A DNA stretch of 64,000 nucleotides, from the NCBI RefSeq assembly GCF_000719775.1, contig NZ_JOHR01000024.1:1-64000 (forward strand). The letters are read 5' to 3'. A model generated the notes under the pieces. That model made no database searches. It saw only the letters and a list, made by a program, of their open reading frames with translations, and had not been told where the DNA came from. The position numbers and the translations under genes were made by a program. Of the stretch, positions 22,598-31,154 are shown one piece after another. Position 1 is the first letter of the stretch, and each line of letters starts with the position of its first letter. The DNA is from Streptomyces sp. NRRL F-5135 (lineage in GTDB: Bacteria; Actinomycetota; Actinomycetes; Streptomycetales; Streptomycetaceae).

Positions 22598-22759
22598 ATG
22601 AAATTCATCACGGCGGAAAGCTTCATGCCGTTCGTGATCTACCGGATGCTCCTCGGCATCGTGTTGTTCACGCTGGTCACGACGGCGCACGGGGTCCCCG
22701 CACGGGCGGGCCGACCGGCGGACGACGCCCGGCGGGACGGGACGCGGCGGCGAGTGTGA
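22598..22759 (+). pseudogene. uppP: uppP 3'-end copy 2 (second attachment-site scar)
   Basis: From 22598 the frame reads MKFITAESFMPFVIYRMLLG, followed by IVLFTLVTT. This is the same terminal UppP segment as at 19258. It then continues into an Ala/Arg-rich tail that stops at 22757-22759. No ribosome site precedes it and the rest of uppP is missing. It marks the right boundary of the arsenic islet, 3,340 bp from copy 1 measured core to core. Confidence 0.72.
22619..22647 (+). repeat. Candidate att core, copy 2 (29-bp direct repeat)
   Basis: Identical over 29 bp to 19279-19307 within the uppP-derived sequence. Substitutions just outside (for example GCGGAA against ACGAAG on the left) show the two copies are not a recent simple duplication. 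Confidence 0.6.
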
Positions 22760-22815
22760 GGAAGGACGCGTCCCGATCGGCTTCCCGCCACCGCCGCTGC
22801 CCCTACGGTTGTCAC

Positions 22816-22992
22816 ATGTCCTCCACATCCGCATCCGCATCCGCCCCGTCGGCCCTCAGCGCCGCGGCGGCCAATGACCGGATCCGCGCGCTCGTCGACG
22901 CGGCCGACGGAACGTGGCCCGCGGAGGCGTACGAGGTCCTGCTGCTGGAATGGGCCGCGGCCCTCCACGACGGCATGGACGAGGCCGCCTGA
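22816..22992 (+). CDS. 58-residue hypothetical protein (leaderless-type start)
   Basis: The ATG at 22816 lies 6 nt after TACGGT (22804-22809), a Streptomyces-like -10 element, so transcription probably begins at or near the start codon. The Ser/Ala-rich N-terminus precedes an acidic helical part (NDRIRALVDAADGTWPAEAYEVLLLEWAAALHDGMDEA). I know this only as a recurrent uncharacterised Streptomyces small-protein pattern. It is the first chromosomal gene after the islet. Confidence 0.6.
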   Translation: MSSTSASASAPSALSAAAANDRIRALVDAADGTWPAEAYEVLLLEWAAALHDGMDEAA

Positions 22993-23032
22993 CGCTCTCG
23001 CCCCGACCCGCCGGGCGGCCCGTACCTCGCCG

Positions 23033-23440
23033 TCAGCTCAGATTCAGGTCTCCCCCGATGTCGCCGGTCTGGACGACTTTCTGATGGAACTCGCCCCCGT
23101 GAATGGTGTTGCGGAGCAACCGCGGGGCGGGCGGGCTCTGCTCGATCAAGTCACGCAGCACCGTCACCGCCGCCGGATCCTCGCTCAGAAGACGACGGAA
23201 CCGGGCTCGCCAGACGGCTTCGAGGTCTGCGACTGCCGCCGTGTCCGCGCCGGCCCGCGCCGCAGCCACTTCGCGGCACTCCGCCTCCAGCTCGTCCTCG
23301 ACTCTGTCTTCACGAGTTCGGCCGTCCCGCCGCAGCAACGCAGCGACCCGTGATCTCACGATGTTCCATCCGTCGGTGGCCATCAGGCTCACCACGGTAG
23401 TGGCACCCGACGCGCTCAGCGCCGCCAGCTCGGCTTCCAC
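23033..23440 (-). CDS. Small helical effector-like protein with C-terminal amyloid-type motif
   Basis: A GTG at 23440, preceded by GGAGGGGG, gives a 135-residue protein. The N-terminus (AELAALSASGATTVVSLMATDGW) is a hydrophobic, small-residue helix, followed by charged helices (RVEDELEAECREVAAARAG, VWRARFRRLLSEDP). The last 24 residues read NTIHGGEFHQKVVQTGDIGG and then DLNL. They match in pattern the N-terminal motif of the NB-ARC protein at 25358-27799 (NTI-x-G ... VQ-x-x-DI-x-G). This arrangement, helical domain plus C-terminal motif beside an NLR with the cognate N-terminal motif, is that described for bacterial amyloid signalling (BASS) pairs. A membrane-acting cell-death role is inferred. 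Confidence 0.7.
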   Translation of the reverse strand: MEAELAALSASGATTVVSLMATDGWNIVRSRVAALLRRDGRTREDRVEDELEAECREVAAARAGADTAAVADLEAVWRARFRRLLSEDPAAVTVLRDLIEQSPPAPRLLRNTIHGGEFHQKVVQTGDIGGDLNLS

Positions 23441-23685
23441 GCAGCCCCCTCCGCTCTGTGCGTCCCCGGTATCCCACCGTAGCCGCCCATCCGTCTGCTG
23501 CACAGAACGTCGCGGGAAGCGGCACGGGGTCCACGGGCCGACGCGACGCAAGCGTCCGCCCGACAGGTCCGACCTGGGCATCAAGGTTTCTGCAAGGCGG
23601 GGGCAAGCGGTCCGTTGGCCCTCACGTGCACTCTCGCTTCAGGTCGCTTCACGCGACGCCGACACACGATCGGCAAGGGGGAGAA

Positions 23686-24891
23686 ATGTCAGAAGCACAC
23701 AGGGACCCGGCGCAATGGGTGACGTTGCCCGGGTGCAAGAAAGTGCTGTTCATCGTGCACACCGAGGTATACGGGAATCGGTTGCGGGATGTGCTGCCAC
23801 TGCTGGAGTCGGATCTGCGCGTGCAGGTCAGTTTCACGGTGGCGCCGCACGCCTTCAACGACGGGGCCGGGCGGTTGGTGCGCCGCCTGGGTGGACAGGT
23901 GCTGCCCTGGTCCCGAGCGGTGCGTGAGGAGTTCGACGTGGCGCTGGCCGCAGGGGCACAGGGCATCGATCAGGTCCGGGCTCCGGTGATTCTGCTGTCC
24001 CACGGTGCTCGGCATCTGAAACTGGAACGAGCGGTGGACGGAGTGCCGCCGGGGGCGCGCTCGATCGGAGGCCTTGGTGAGCGCTATCTCATGCGTAACG
24101 GTGAGGTGATACCGGCAGCGGTCGCCTTGGCACACGACGAGGAACGGCGGGAACTGGCGTACGCGTGTCCCCAGGCCGTGCCTCGGGCAGAGGTGGTCGG
24201 GGACCCATGTCATGACCGGATCGCCGCGAGTCTGCCGCTCAGGAACCGCTACCGAAAGGCTCTGGGGCTGCGCGACGGGGAGAAGCTGGTTCTGGTGACC
24301 TCGGCGTGGGGACGGCAGTCGGTATTCGGTGGCCTGGACGGACTACTGCGCCGCCTGGTGACGGAACTTCCCCGTCGCGAATACCGGGTGGCCGTGCTCG
24401 TCCATCCCAATGTCTGGGCCTGGCACGGGAACTGGCAGGTGCAGTCCTGGCTGGCCGGCTGCCGTCAAGCGGGGGTCACTCTCCTGCCCCCCGAGCAGGA
24501 GTGGCGTCAGCCTTTGATCGCGGCCGACTGGATCGTGGGCGACTACAGTTCCGTGACGCTGTACGGCACCATGACCGGTGCCCCCATCCTGCTGTCGCGC
24601 TACCCTCGGGAGAGCGTCAACCCCGACTCCCCGGGCGCGGCTCTGGCCCGGACGGTGCCGGCTCTGTCCGCGCACCACCCGCTGGCCGACCAGTTGGCCT
24701 ACGCGGCCGAAGAGTACCGGTCGGAGGACTACAAGGCGCTCGCATCCGGCATCTGCTCCGAACCCGGAGCGTTCAACCGCCGCTTCCGGCAGTTGCTCTA
24801 CGGGATACTCGGGCTGGGGCAGCCTGCGCGCCGGCCGGAAACGCTCCCGCTCGCGATGCCGCCGAAGCTCACCCGGGTGGTACGCGGATGA
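23686..24891 (+). CDS. GT-B/TagF-like transferase of unknown substrate
   Basis: The 401-residue protein starts at an ATG with AAGGGGGAG upstream. The N-terminal half (KKVLFIVHTEVYGNRLRDVLPLL, ILLSHGARHLKL) forms a Rossmann-like domain. The C-terminal half has VLVHPNVWAWHG and IAADWIVGDYSSVTLYGTMTGAPIL, which matches the 'HPN' and 'DYSS' donor-site motifs of CDP-glycerol glycerophosphotransferases (TagF/TagB). Related Streptomyces proteins are often mislabelled as translation initiation factor 2, which nothing here supports. It is coupled to the next gene by ATGA and sits between the two amyloid-motif genes. It may build a cell-surface or secreted glycerophosphate-type polymer; the acceptor is unknown. 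Confidence 0.65.
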   Translation: MSEAHRDPAQWVTLPGCKKVLFIVHTEVYGNRLRDVLPLLESDLRVQVSFTVAPHAFNDGAGRLVRRLGGQVLPWSRAVREEFDVALAAGAQGIDQVRAPVILLSHGARHLKLERAVDGVPPGARSIGGLGERYLMRNGEVIPAAVALAHDEERRELAYACPQAVPRAEVVGDPCHDRIAASLPLRNRYRKALGLRDGEKLVLVTSAWGRQSVFGGLDGLLRRLVTELPRREYRVAVLVHPNVWAWHGNWQVQSWLAGCRQAGVTLLPPEQEWRQPLIAADWIVGDYSSVTLYGTMTGAPILLSRYPRESVNPDSPGAALARTVPALSAHHPLADQLAYAAEEYRSEDYKALASGICSEPGAFNRRFRQLLYGILGLGQPARRPETLPLAMPPKLTRVVRG

Positions 24892-25439
24892 TGGCGGCCG
24901 ATGTGACGGCCGTGATGGTGGAATGGGGCCCGACTGGTCCCCCAAGCGAGCCGGCCGAGCGCTGTGGATGCCGCCCGACGGCGCTGACCGCCGGACCTTA
25001 CGTTGCCTTGACGCATCAATCGAGCACCCTCGCGCCGCCGCGCTGCCAGGGCCAGTTGCGGACGTCGGACGAGCATCTACGGGCCCGGCTGGGCAACGGT
25101 GCGAACCCGGCGTGGCTGCGCTGCGCCGATGTCCTCTGCGCCGACGCGGTTCTGGATGCCCCCGCCGCGCTGCGACTGCTCCGACGGACGCTGGACGAGT
25201 ACCCCGGCTGTCTGCTGGCCGAGGTACGTCTCGCGGATGGCGGATGTCTCGCGCTGTGCCGGAGCGGGCGGGAGATACTCGTAAGGGGATCGATGCTCAG
25301 GACACGGCAGCATGCCCTGGTGGCCTCGCTGCTGCACGGCTGGGTCGCGTCAGGAGTTCAGCTGCCTGCCGGGGGCCCCTCCAGCCTGCTGATCCGCTCG
25401 CGCAGCCGACCGGTGTCCCTTGGGCTGATCGAACGATAG
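24888..25439 (+). CDS. Unknown protein translationally coupled to the TagF-like gene
   Basis: The 183-residue frame starts at an ATG (24888) overlapping the previous stop. The second half looks globular (LRCADVLCADAVLDAPAALR, YPGCLLAEVRLADGGCLAL, HALVASLLHGWVASGVQLP); the first 60 residues are Pro/Thr-rich. There are no membrane segments or familiar motifs. Its 3' end overlaps the NB-ARC gene on the other strand by 82 nt. Constant coupling to the TagF-like gene suggests a joint function, but none can be named. Confidence 0.55.
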   Translation: MMAADVTAVMVEWGPTGPPSEPAERCGCRPTALTAGPYVALTHQSSTLAPPRCQGQLRTSDEHLRARLGNGANPAWLRCADVLCADAVLDAPAALRLLRRTLDEYPGCLLAEVRLADGGCLALCRSGREILVRGSMLRTRQHALVASLLHGWVASGVQLPAGGPSSLLIRSRSRPVSLGLIER

Positions 25440-27799
25440 ACGGCGAGCGATCGCTCGAACCACTGCCGGGCGGACGTCGCCTCGCCACGGTCCAGCTCCG
25501 ACAGACCCAGCATCTCCATCGTCCGGCCCTGCCAGTGCACGGACCCGATCGACCGGAACTCCTCCAGAGCGCCCGCCAAGTGGAGTTCCGCGCAATCGAA
25601 ATCCTGGCGCGCGGCGTGCGCCCGGCCGAGGAAGGCCCGGGCACGCGCCGCGTCATGACGGTCCCGGACAGCCGACAAATCGGCGTAGGCCAGGCTCAGT
25701 TGGCTGATGGCCTCATCGGTACGTCCCTCGGTCGTCGCGATGTCACCGAGGCACACTCGGCTCAGCGCCGCACCCCGCCGGTAGCCGATTGCCTGCCGCA
25801 GTACCAGCGCACGCTCGAAGAAGTCCACGGCGCGGGCCAGGCGTCCCGCCATTTGATGGGAGCGGCCGATGCCGTGCAGGGCCTGGGCTTCCACCTTCCG
25901 GTCGGCGTCACGGCGGGCCCCGTCGAGCGCCAGGGTGTACCAGCCCAGGGATTCCTCCGGGCGGCCGGCGTTCAGCAGGGCACCGCCTCCACTGGTGAGC
26001 ATGCGGCCCACGCCTCTGGGAGAACCGTCGCGCCGGGCCGCCGCCAGCCCCCGCTCATGAGCCTCGATCCACACGTCGTACGGGCGCAGCCGGTGCCACA
26101 GTGGCCACAGAGCATCGGCGAGTTGCCAGACGATGGCATCCCATCCGTTCCGGTCGGCGGTGCGCAACGCCGTGACCAGTTGGAGCTGTTCACGGGCGAG
26201 CCATGACAGCGCGGTGCCCGGCCCGTCGAAAGTGCGTGCCGGCGGTGTCCCCGGAGGATAGGTGCGGGGCAGATCTCGGTGGCTGGGGGCCAGAAGGGCT
26301 TCAGCGGACGTGGCGGTCGCCAGATACCAACCGATCGCTCGTCCGACACCGTCGCGCAAGGCGTCGGGCGGGTCCTCGGCGGCCGCGTACTGAGCCGCGT
26401 GCAGGCGGACCAGGTCGTGGAAGCGGAAGAGGCCCGAGCCGAACTCCTCGATGAGGCTCACCTCGATCAGTTCCTCGACGACGTTTTCCGCCCGCGCCGC
26501 AGTCAGGTTGCAGACGGCTTCGACGATCTCTGTGCCGAACACGGTGAACGGCATCGCCCCCAATCGGCGGTAGCCACGCGCGGCGGGCGGGGAAAGCGCG
26601 GCGCAGGACGCGTCGAGAGCCGCCCGTACGGCCCCGTGGCCCTCTGCACGCAGGACGTCTAGGCGTCCGTCCTCCCTGGTGAGGGCATCCGCCAGGGAAC
26701 TGATGCTCCGCCGCGGGCGGGCGGCCATCCGGGCGCCCGCCACCGACAGTGCCAGCGGCAGTCCGGCACAAAGCGAGACGATTTCACGCACTGCCTCGCT
26801 CTCTCGCCCGGCGCGGCGCTCACCAATACGGCTCGTCAGCAGTTCCCTCGCGGCAACGGGCTCCAGCAGGCCGAGTTCGTGGAACGCCGCCCCCTCTGCC
26901 AGGAGGCCGCTCAACCGCCGACGGCTGACGACGACGGCCAGGCTGCCCGGGGCGGCGGGCAGCAGCGGTCGCACCTGAGCGGCGCTGACAGCGTTGTCCA
27001 GCACCACCACGATCCGCAGATCCACGGTGAGAGACCGCCACAACGCCGCCTGTTCGGTGGGATCGGGAGGCAGATCGGTGAAGCCGTGGGCTCGCAGGAA
27101 CTGGCCCAGCACCTCCTGCGCGTCGGCGGGGGTGTCCTGGGAATGGCCCCTGAGGTCCGCGTAAAGCTGTCCGTCGGGAAATTCCTCGCGGATCCGGTGC
27201 AACCAGTGTGAGACGAAGACGGTCTTGCCGACGCCGGCCGGGCCGCTGACGACGATCACTCCGGAGGGCCGCATACCGTCCAGCGCGGCAGCGTCCGCGA
27301 CACGGTCGACGAAAGGTGCCGGAACCGGGGGAAGCTGTCGAGGAACAGGGAGCGCCCGGGCCGGCACCGGGCCGTGGAAATGAACTCCACCGGCGATGTC
27401 CCGGGCCTGCACGCTGTGTCCCGCGAGACGGGCATCGCCCTCGATGGTGTTGGAGTGCTCCCCCACACCGCCCCGGCCCGTGGAACCGGCGCCGCGAGAG
27501 CCCGCGTCGTCGGCCGACGGCGCGAGGCCGACGGTCCAGCCACGGAGCAGAGCGGCCAGTTCCGGCCGGTTGTCGGCTGCGTCCAGCAGGGCGACCGCCA
27601 ACTCCGTTGCGCGCCGGACGTCACCCGGGGCGGCTTCCATCCTCGTCAACGCTCGCCCCACGGCGTCGTCCGGTTCGAGCGTCGAGCCCACGGCCGCGAT
27701 GGCGGCCTGAGGATCGACAGCACCACTGAGCAGCGCTTCGGTCAGACGGGCGACCGCCATCCCAGCCATCCGAACCCCCGAAATCGGTCTGCCGGACAT
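25358..27799 (-). CDS. NLR-type STAND protein: N-terminal helical domain, amyloid-type motif, NB-ARC, TPR
   Basis: The 813-residue protein has an N-terminal helical region (LTEALLSGAVDPQAAIAAVG to about residue 95). A short motif follows, NTIEGDARLAGHSVQARDIA then GGVHFHG. The NTPase has Walker A VVSGPAGVGKTVF, Walker B LRIVVVLDNAVSAAQVRP, and sensor and GLPLA (CAGLPLALSVAG) motifs. A winged-helix segment (FRFHDLVRLHAA) and at least five TPRs close the protein. STAND proteins sense a ligand through the repeats and oligomerise on nucleotide exchange. Here the N-terminal motif could template the matching C-terminal motif of the protein at 23033-23440. In-frame ATGs at 27799, 27769 and 27760 are possible starts; 27769 has the best G-rich leader. 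Confidence 0.85.
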   Translation of the reverse strand: MSGRPISGVRMAGMAVARLTEALLSGAVDPQAAIAAVGSTLEPDDAVGRALTRMEAAPGDVRRATELAVALLDAADNRPELAALLRGWTVGLAPSADDAGSRGAGSTGRGGVGEHSNTIEGDARLAGHSVQARDIAGGVHFHGPVPARALPVPRQLPPVPAPFVDRVADAAALDGMRPSGVIVVSGPAGVGKTVFVSHWLHRIREEFPDGQLYADLRGHSQDTPADAQEVLGQFLRAHGFTDLPPDPTEQAALWRSLTVDLRIVVVLDNAVSAAQVRPLLPAAPGSLAVVVSRRRLSGLLAEGAAFHELGLLEPVAARELLTSRIGERRAGRESEAVREIVSLCAGLPLALSVAGARMAARPRRSISSLADALTREDGRLDVLRAEGHGAVRAALDASCAALSPPAARGYRRLGAMPFTVFGTEIVEAVCNLTAARAENVVEELIEVSLIEEFGSGLFRFHDLVRLHAAQYAAAEDPPDALRDGVGRAIGWYLATATSAEALLAPSHRDLPRTYPPGTPPARTFDGPGTALSWLAREQLQLVTALRTADRNGWDAIVWQLADALWPLWHRLRPYDVWIEAHERGLAAARRDGSPRGVGRMLTSGGGALLNAGRPEESLGWYTLALDGARRDADRKVEAQALHGIGRSHQMAGRLARAVDFFERALVLRQAIGYRRGAALSRVCLGDIATTEGRTDEAISQLSLAYADLSAVRDRHDAARARAFLGRAHAARQDFDCAELHLAGALEEFRSIGSVHWQGRTMEMLGLSELDRGEATSARQWFERSLAVYRSISPRDTGRLRERISRLEGPPAGS

Positions 27800-27986
27800 G
27801 TGTCATGGTTTGTGCTCACGTGTGCCCCTGTGACATACCCCTGATCCCGGCTCACTCATACGTCGACGCGGCGAGAAGAAGCTTTGCGTCATTCGACCCA
27901 GCCCACCTATTGCCTAAACTTGACGATATGTCATGCTCATTGGAGAGAACTTCCACCCAAGCGCCGCGGCGAGGGGAGAAGCGCTG

Positions 27987-30900
27987 GTGGAGTGCAGAAT
28001 TCTCGGACCGATCGAAATCGGACACGATCACCGCGTCCTGGCACTCGGTGCCACCAAAGAAGCGCACCTCCTCGCGGCACTTGCCTACGATGTCGGACGG
28101 CCGGTCGGGGTGGAGACCCTCATCCGCCGCGTGTGGGACGACGAGCCACCAGGGAACCCGCTGAGCAGCATCTACGCCAACACCGCCCGATTACGTCGGC
28201 ACATGGCGGAGATACAGGCCGGCCACGGGAACACTCCCTTCATCAGCCGCCGGTCACGGAGCTACACATTGGAATCGGTGCCCGAGGCCGTGGACTGGTA
28301 CCGCTATCAGCGCCTGGTGACTCAGGCCGGATCGCTGGCCCAGCGACCGGAGCACACGAACGACGAACAGGCACTGGACCTCTTCCACCGGGCCGAGTCG
28401 CTGTGGCGTGGGGAGCCCCTGGCCGGTCTGGGCGGCCTGTGGGCGGAGACCGTACGCAACACTCTGTACGAGAAGCGAGCCGACGCGGTCGTGGCGAGAA
28501 CAGCCGTCGAACTGCGCCGGGGCAACTACGCCGAAGTCATCGAAGAGTTGTCGGACCTGGTGAGACGCCGCCCCACCGACGAGGTACTCGTCGGCCAGCT
28601 CATGATCGCCAGTCATGGCCGCGGCCTGCACGCCGACGCACTACGCCTCTACGCGGATCTTCGCCGCCGCCTTCGCGAGGAACTCGGCTCGGACCCAGGC
28701 CCCGAACTGGCGCGCACCCACGAAATGATCCTCTCGCATGCCCCGGTCAGTGCGCTGATCAGCACAGCCCGCCGACGACGGCACTCGCCGGGCACCCCAG
28801 CACCGCACACCCTCCCCCAGCACGCGCCACTGATCGGGCGACAGCGCGAAACGCACACGTTGCTGAGCCGTCTGTCCACTGCCCGGGATTCCGATCCCAC
28901 TGTCTCAGTGCAGTCCATCTCCGGTATGGCGGGGGTCGGCAAATCGCTGTTGGCCTGGACCACTGCGGAGCACCTGGCCCACCAATTCCCTGACGGCCTG
29001 GTACACGTCAACCTGAGGGGCCATGCCCCGGCCCAGACGTCGATGACGCCGTTCGAGGCGCTGACGCAACTGCTGCGCATCCTCGGAGCGCTGCCCAAGA
29101 GCCCCCCGGACTCCCTGGCCGAGCTCACCGTGTTGTGGCAGACCACGATGAGCCAACGGCGGATGGTGGTCGTACTCGACGATGCGACCAATGCCGCACA
29201 GGTACGTCCCTTGCTGCCGGGAGCGTCGCGTTCCCTGGTGCTCATCACCAGCCGCCGGCACCTCTCCGGCCTGCCGGGTAACCGTCCGCTCACCCTGGAC
29301 GTGCTTCCGGCAGAGGATGCCGCCGCACTGTTCCGGGGATTGATCTCCGACAACCGTGTCGGCGACCCGGAAGAGGTCTCGACAATCGTTCGTCTCTGCG
29401 CGTCTCTGCCGCTCGCCGTGGAAATAGCGGCAAGCCGTCTGAACTCGCGGCCCGGCTGGAGTCTGGCGTATCTGATCAAACGCCTGTCCCGAGAACACGC
29501 TCGTATCGAGGAACTACACGACACCGAGCGGGAGTTGTCGGTCGTCTTCCAGGTCTCGTATGCCACGCTCACCGTGGCGGAGCGCTCCGCGTTCCGGCTG
29601 CTGAGCCTTCACCTGATGCCAGATTTCGGGCCCCACAGTTCAGCCGCCGTCATGGGCCTTTCCCTGCCGCGCATGGAACGGTTGATCGATGCCCTCACCG
29701 ACACGCATCTGCTTGAGGCCCCAGCGCCGGAGCGGTACCGCTATCACGATCTCCTGCGCGCGTACGCCCTCGATCTGGTGTCCGCCGAGGAGTCGCCCGA
29801 GGAACGCGACAGCGCCGTACGACGGCTGATCGACTTCTACATCGCCGCCGTGGACGCGGCGGACCGCCTGATCCACCCCGAGCGGCCCCGGCTCGACATC
29901 GGCATCGAGCCGGCCCGCCCCGACCACTTGCCACGATGGCAGGATGCCTCCGAGGCCAAGGACTGGCTGATGGCCGAGCACCTCGGGCTGATCAACGCAG
30001 CTCATTACGCCCGCACGCACGGCCTGCCCCGTCAGGCGGCGCTCCTCGGGCACGTCATGGCCGGTTTCCTCGAAGCCAACGGCTTCTGGAACGAGGCTGA
30101 GCACATCCACCGGCACGCCGTCCACTACTGGATGGAGGCGGGCGAGCCGGCCGCCGAAGTCCGGGCCCGTATCGACCTGGGCACGGTCCACGCCCACTCC
30201 GGTCGCTACGAACAGGCCACGGCGGCGCTCGGGAGCGCGGTGACCGTGGCCGCCGAGACCGGTGACACGGCCGCCGAGTTGGAGGCCCTGCACCAGTCGG
30301 GCACCCTGGCCTGGCACCGGGGCCACCTTGACGCGGCGCTCTCGGTGCAACGCAAGGTGCTGGGCTTGCGTGAGCAGGCGGGTGACCGGCGACAGACCGC
30401 CCGCTGCATGAACAATCTGGGAATCTTCACTCTGTACATGGGCAGGTACGGAATCGCACGGATCCTCCTCGGCGAAGCCTTGCGGGAATTCCGGGCCATA
30501 GGCGACCGGATCTTCCAGAGGCGCGCATTGAACAATCTCGGGGATCTCCATGTTCGAATCGGAGAGACAGCGGCCGCGCAGAACCTTCTGCACCAGGCGC
30601 TGGATATTGATCCGGCCAATATAAACAAATCCGACCTGGCCACCATGCAAATCACGCTCGGTAGCGCAATGGACATCCCGGAACAGCTGGACGAAGCATT
30701 ACACCTGTTCCGCGTCGCACTTGAATCCTCGCGGGAGCTGGGTGACGTGCGGAATCAGGTGATCTGCCTCAACGAAGCGGGAAAGGCGCTTCGTCGGGCG
30801 GGTCGCGCCGAGGATGCGGTGAGGCAGCACCTGGGGGCGTTGGACCTCGCCCGAGGCATCGGCGCCGTCATGGAAGAGGTGCAGTCACTGCTGTATCTCG

Positions 30901-31061
30901 GGGCGGCAGAGCACCTGATAGGATCCGCTCGTTCTTCGGTTGATCACCTGGAGACGGCCATTCGGCTCGCCCGGCGCGCCCAGTTGCCGGTCGAGGAGGC
31001 AGAGGCTGTCGCGGAGCTGGCGCGGGCCGGTCGGGAATACACTCCCGCCGCAGGCTCGTGA
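27987..31061 (+). CDS. AfsR-like SARP regulator (wHTH-BTAD-NB-ARC-TPR)
   Basis: The 1,024-residue regulator is a large SARP. An OmpR-type winged helix (ECRILGPIEIGHDHRVLALG, IRRVWDDEPPGNPLSSIYAN) comes first, then the BTAD domain (VDWYRYQRLVTQAGSLAQRP, LARTHEMILSH). The NB-ARC NTPase has Walker A ISGMAGVGKSLLAW and Walker B RMVVVLDDATNAAQVRPLLP, and C-terminal TPRs run from about residue 700. Such proteins activate secondary-metabolite or stress promoters by binding heptamer repeats. The GTG at 27987 (GGGGAG upstream) is preferred to the ATG at 27933 because the winged helix begins there. It is divergent from the NLR gene, and the two NTPase modules look paralogous. A hairpin terminator follows at 31127. 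Confidence 0.88.
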   Translation: MECRILGPIEIGHDHRVLALGATKEAHLLAALAYDVGRPVGVETLIRRVWDDEPPGNPLSSIYANTARLRRHMAEIQAGHGNTPFISRRSRSYTLESVPEAVDWYRYQRLVTQAGSLAQRPEHTNDEQALDLFHRAESLWRGEPLAGLGGLWAETVRNTLYEKRADAVVARTAVELRRGNYAEVIEELSDLVRRRPTDEVLVGQLMIASHGRGLHADALRLYADLRRRLREELGSDPGPELARTHEMILSHAPVSALISTARRRRHSPGTPAPHTLPQHAPLIGRQRETHTLLSRLSTARDSDPTVSVQSISGMAGVGKSLLAWTTAEHLAHQFPDGLVHVNLRGHAPAQTSMTPFEALTQLLRILGALPKSPPDSLAELTVLWQTTMSQRRMVVVLDDATNAAQVRPLLPGASRSLVLITSRRHLSGLPGNRPLTLDVLPAEDAAALFRGLISDNRVGDPEEVSTIVRLCASLPLAVEIAASRLNSRPGWSLAYLIKRLSREHARIEELHDTERELSVVFQVSYATLTVAERSAFRLLSLHLMPDFGPHSSAAVMGLSLPRMERLIDALTDTHLLEAPAPERYRYHDLLRAYALDLVSAEESPEERDSAVRRLIDFYIAAVDAADRLIHPERPRLDIGIEPARPDHLPRWQDASEAKDWLMAEHLGLINAAHYARTHGLPRQAALLGHVMAGFLEANGFWNEAEHIHRHAVHYWMEAGEPAAEVRARIDLGTVHAHSGRYEQATAALGSAVTVAAETGDTAAELEALHQSGTLAWHRGHLDAALSVQRKVLGLREQAGDRRQTARCMNNLGIFTLYMGRYGIARILLGEALREFRAIGDRIFQRRALNNLGDLHVRIGETAAAQNLLHQALDIDPANINKSDLATMQITLGSAMDIPEQLDEALHLFRVALESSRELGDVRNQVICLNEAGKALRRAGRAEDAVRQHLGALDLARGIGAVMEEVQSLLYLGAAEHLIGSARSSVDHLETAIRLARRAQLPVEEAEAVAELARAGREYTPAAGS

Positions 31062-31126
31062 GGCGCCCACTCCTCAGGGTTGACATCGACCACGCCGTCG
31101 ATTAAAAGGCGAGCCGCCCCACAAGG

Positions 31127-31154
31127 GAGTCCCTTATCAGGACTCGTCGTTTTG
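31127..31154 (+). terminator. Rho-independent terminator after the SARP gene
   Basis: GAGTCC (31127-31132) pairs with GGACTC (31140-31145) around a 7-nt loop and is followed by GTCGTTTT. It lies about 65 nt after the SARP stop. The short stem makes it moderately strong. Confidence 0.5.

Noticed and set aside
22285..22815. Extension of the 58-residue gene at 22816 upstream through uppP scar 2
   Set aside because: The upstream frame is out of phase with both the Excalibur and uppP reading frames and is Arg/Pro-rich; a -10-like box lies just before 22816.
19300..23000. tRNA gene as the integration target
   Set aside because: I looked for cloverleaf-like sequence near the integrase and both repeats and found none; the repeated sequence is the 3' end of uppP.
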